From an uncultured Nocardioides sp. (lineage in GTDB: Bacteria > Actinomycetota > Actinomycetes > Propionibacteriales > Nocardioidaceae), in the NCBI RefSeq assembly GCF_947488025.1, contig NZ_CANKYS010000009.1, forward strand, positions 1 through 64,000: a stretch of 64,000 bases of DNA, read 5' to 3'. The notes under the pieces are model-generated. The model saw only the letters and a program-made list of their open reading frames with translations. It was not told the origin of the DNA and made no database searches. The translations under genes were made by a program, and so were the position numbers. Positions 62,719 through 64,000 of this stretch are shown piece after piece. Each line of letters opens with the position of its first letter. Position 1 is the first letter of the stretch.

Positions 62719-62749
62719 GGCGACGTAGGCGCGCGGCATACTCGCCCGG

Positions 62750-63385
62750 GTGACCGATCGCGCGCCGCAGCCCACCGCCGCCGGACTGGCCGAGCCGTTG
62801 CGGTCCCGCTGGAGCCCGAGCGTGTACGACGACGCGCACCGGTTGGGCGGCGACGAGATCGAGACCCTCCTGCGTGCCGCGCAGTGGGCGCCGAGCAAGG
62901 GAAACACCCAGCCGTGGGCGTTCGTCGTCTGCGTCCCGGGCACTCCCCAGCACGACCGGCTCGTCGCGACGCTGAGCCGCGGCAACGCCGGCTGGGTGCC
63001 GCGGGCCTCGGTCGTGTTCGTCACCACGGCGCACGTGCACGAGAGCGAGGAGCCCGGCGCGGCGTCGTACAGCGACCACGCCCTCTACGACGTCGGCCAG
63101 GCCGCGGCCCACCTCACCCTGCAGGCGCGGGCGATGGGGCTGCACGCCCACCAGTTCGCCGGCTTCGACCACGACGCGCTCGCCGCGGCGCTGGGCGTGC
63201 CCGCCACCCACCGGGTGCTCACCGGCATCGCCGTCGGCGTGCCCGGCGACCCGGGCGAGGTCGACGAGCGCACCGCGGCCCGCGACCGCCGCGACCGGGA
63301 GCGCCGCCCGCTCGAGGAGTGGGCGTTCGGTGAGCGGTTCGGCGTGCCGTTCGTGACAGTGCCGCTGGCAGACTCGGCGCCATGA
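62750..63385 (+). CDS. Nitroreductase family protein
   Basis: 211 residues from GTG 62750. The FMN-binding RSRWSPSVYDDAHRL and WAPSKGNTQPWAFVV motifs, the ASYSDHALYDVGQAAAHLTLQARAMGL helix and VLTGIAVGVPGDP match the nitroreductase fold. Such flavoproteins reduce nitro groups, quinones or enones with NAD(P)H. The substrate is unknown. It overlaps the glutathione peroxidase gene by 4 nt, suggesting joint expression in redox defence. Confidence 0.9.
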   Translation: MTDRAPQPTAAGLAEPLRSRWSPSVYDDAHRLGGDEIETLLRAAQWAPSKGNTQPWAFVVCVPGTPQHDRLVATLSRGNAGWVPRASVVFVTTAHVHESEEPGAASYSDHALYDVGQAAAHLTLQARAMGLHAHQFAGFDHDALAAALGVPATHRVLTGIAVGVPGDPGEVDERTAARDRRDRERRPLEEWAFGERFGVPFVTVPLADSAP

Positions 63386-63858
63386 CCTCACTCTCCGACT
63401 TCTCGGCCACCGCGATCGACGGCACCGACACCGACCTCGCGCAGTACGACGGCAAGGTCGTGCTCGTCGTCAACACCGCCTCGCAGTGCGGCTTCACCGG
63501 CCAGTACAAGGGCCTCCAGCAGCTGCAGGACACCTACGCCGACCAGGGCCTGGTCGTGCTCGGCTTCCCGTGTGACCAGTTCGGCAACCAGGAGCCCGGT
63601 GACGAGGCGGAGATCTCCGACTTCTGCGAGCGCAACTTCGGCGTGACGTTCCCGCTGTTCTCCAAGGTCGACGTGAACGGCGACGGCGCCCACCCGCTGT
63701 TCGACTGGCTCAAGGACTCCAAGGGCGGGTTGCTCGGCAGCAAGATCAAGTGGAACTTCACCAAGTTCCTCGTCGGCCGCGACGGCCAGGTGATCGACCG
63801 CTACGCCCCGACCACCGAGCCGGAGAAGCTGTCCGACGACATCGAGAAGGCCCTCTGA
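63382..63858 (+). CDS. Glutathione peroxidase family (thioredoxin-dependent type)
   Basis: 158 residues from ATG 63382. Peroxidatic Cys36 is in NTASQCGFTGQYKGL. FPCDQFGNQEPGDEAEI (Cys64) and KWNFTKFLV supply the Gln, Trp and Asn of the active site. A further cysteine, Cys82 in ISDFCERNFGV, is the usual resolving residue of thioredoxin-dependent members. It would reduce peroxides with electrons from TrxA, since actinobacteria lack glutathione. Its ATG overlaps the nitroreductase stop and its stop overlaps the next ATG. Confidence 0.93.
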   Translation: MTSLSDFSATAIDGTDTDLAQYDGKVVLVVNTASQCGFTGQYKGLQQLQDTYADQGLVVLGFPCDQFGNQEPGDEAEISDFCERNFGVTFPLFSKVDVNGDGAHPLFDWLKDSKGGLLGSKIKWNFTKFLVGRDGQVIDRYAPTTEPEKLSDDIEKAL

Positions 63859-64000
63859 TGCGCGCCGGCGTCGTCGCCGCGGCGGTGCTCGCCGCGGTGG
63901 TGGCGTCGGCACCTGCGACGGCTACGGCGTCGCTGGTCGAGGAAGGCGCCCTGGCGCCTGTCACGAGACCCCTCAGCCGAGCGGCCGACGTGGTCGTCGG
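63858..64000 (+). CDS. Start of a putative secreted protein (partial)
   Basis: An ATG at 63858 overlaps the GPx stop (TGATG) and opens a frame that runs off the window after 47 codons. Residues 1-24 resemble a signal peptide (MRAGVVAAAVLAAVVASAPA). The following codons are contributed by a dispersed TGGTCGAGG / ACGAGACC element (63931-63970), so either the repeat sits in a real gene or the frame is a chance opening over intergenic DNA. The rest is outside the window. Confidence 0.4.
   Translation, partial: MRAGVVAAAVLAAVVASAPATATASLVEEGALAPVTRPLSRAADVVV
63931..63970. repeat. Dispersed TGGTCGAGG / ACGAGACC element
   Basis: cgctggtcgaggaaggcgcc ... gcctgtcacgagacc shares its first 13 and last 11 bases with 43461-43500. 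The centre is a hairpin (aggcgccctggcgcct). Confidence 0.65.

Overview
The window is about 64 kb of very GC-rich DNA. GTG and TTG starts and 1-8 nt gene overlaps are frequent. The gene order is the conserved actinobacterial replication-origin region (murJ-sigM-trxB-trxA ... parB-parA-rsmG-jag-yidC-yidD-rnpA-rpmH / dnaA ... dnaN-gnd-recF-dciA-gyrB-gyrA-tRNA-Ile-tRNA-Ala ... crgA ... pknB-pknA-pbpA-rodA-pstP-fhaB-fhaA). A FemX-type bridge enzyme, a thioredoxin-type antioxidant set and dispersed repeats of the TGGTCGAGG / TTTCGACGCG type suggest a Nocardioides-like member of the Propionibacteriales. That assignment is inferred from content and memory; no phylogeny was run.

Layout. 1-9.3 kb: a secreted protein with a Pro/Thr repeat tail, FemX plus an alanine-racemase-like protein, a bifunctional penicillin-binding protein with a membrane protein, a PadR regulator, inositol-phosphate synthase and a HAD phosphatase. 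9.4-20 kb: CCA-adding enzyme, DUF6049-like envelope protein, MurJ flippase, a separate MurJ-associated pseudokinase, SigM and its likely regulator, thioredoxin reductase and thioredoxin, each of the last two behind a sigma-R-like promoter. 20-28.3 kb: acetyltransferase, aminotransferase, acyltransferase, then the leftward segregation/membrane-insertion/ribosome set with three parS sites inside coding sequence. 28.3-33.3 kb: dnaA, an uncharacterised three-gene operon (helical WXG100-like protein, larger WXG-like protein, lipoprotein), then the likely oriC. 33.3-43.6 kb: dnaN, gnd, recF, dciA, gyrB, gyrA, DUF3566, tRNA-Ile, DLW-39, tRNA-Ala. 43.7-52.6 kb: LysE-type exporter, DGPF protein with an ECF42-like sigma factor, SURF1-like, DUF3817, patatin and acyltransferase, PPIase, rhomboid, a second DnaA-box cluster, and a tandemly duplicated CrgA. 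52.7-62.1 kb: DUF881 protein and the Ser/Thr kinase-cell wall operon. 62.2-64 kb: tRNA-Leu, a small protein, nitroreductase, glutathione peroxidase and the start of a secreted protein.

How the genes fit together. The window joins chromosome replication and segregation (DnaA, DnaN, RecF, DciA, gyrase, ParAB-parS) to envelope growth and its phospho-control (FemX, PBPs, RodA, MurJ, PknA/PknB, PstP, FhaA, MurJ pseudokinase, CrgA) and to redox homeostasis (TrxBA, GPx). The most unusual features are the operon between dnaA and the likely oriC/dnaN, the compact DnaA-box cluster beside crgA, the four-helix duplicated CrgA, the PknA-like kinase with its own PASTA-like domain, the free-standing pseudokinase, and two copies of a composite repeat, one of which lies where cwlM sits in mycobacteria.
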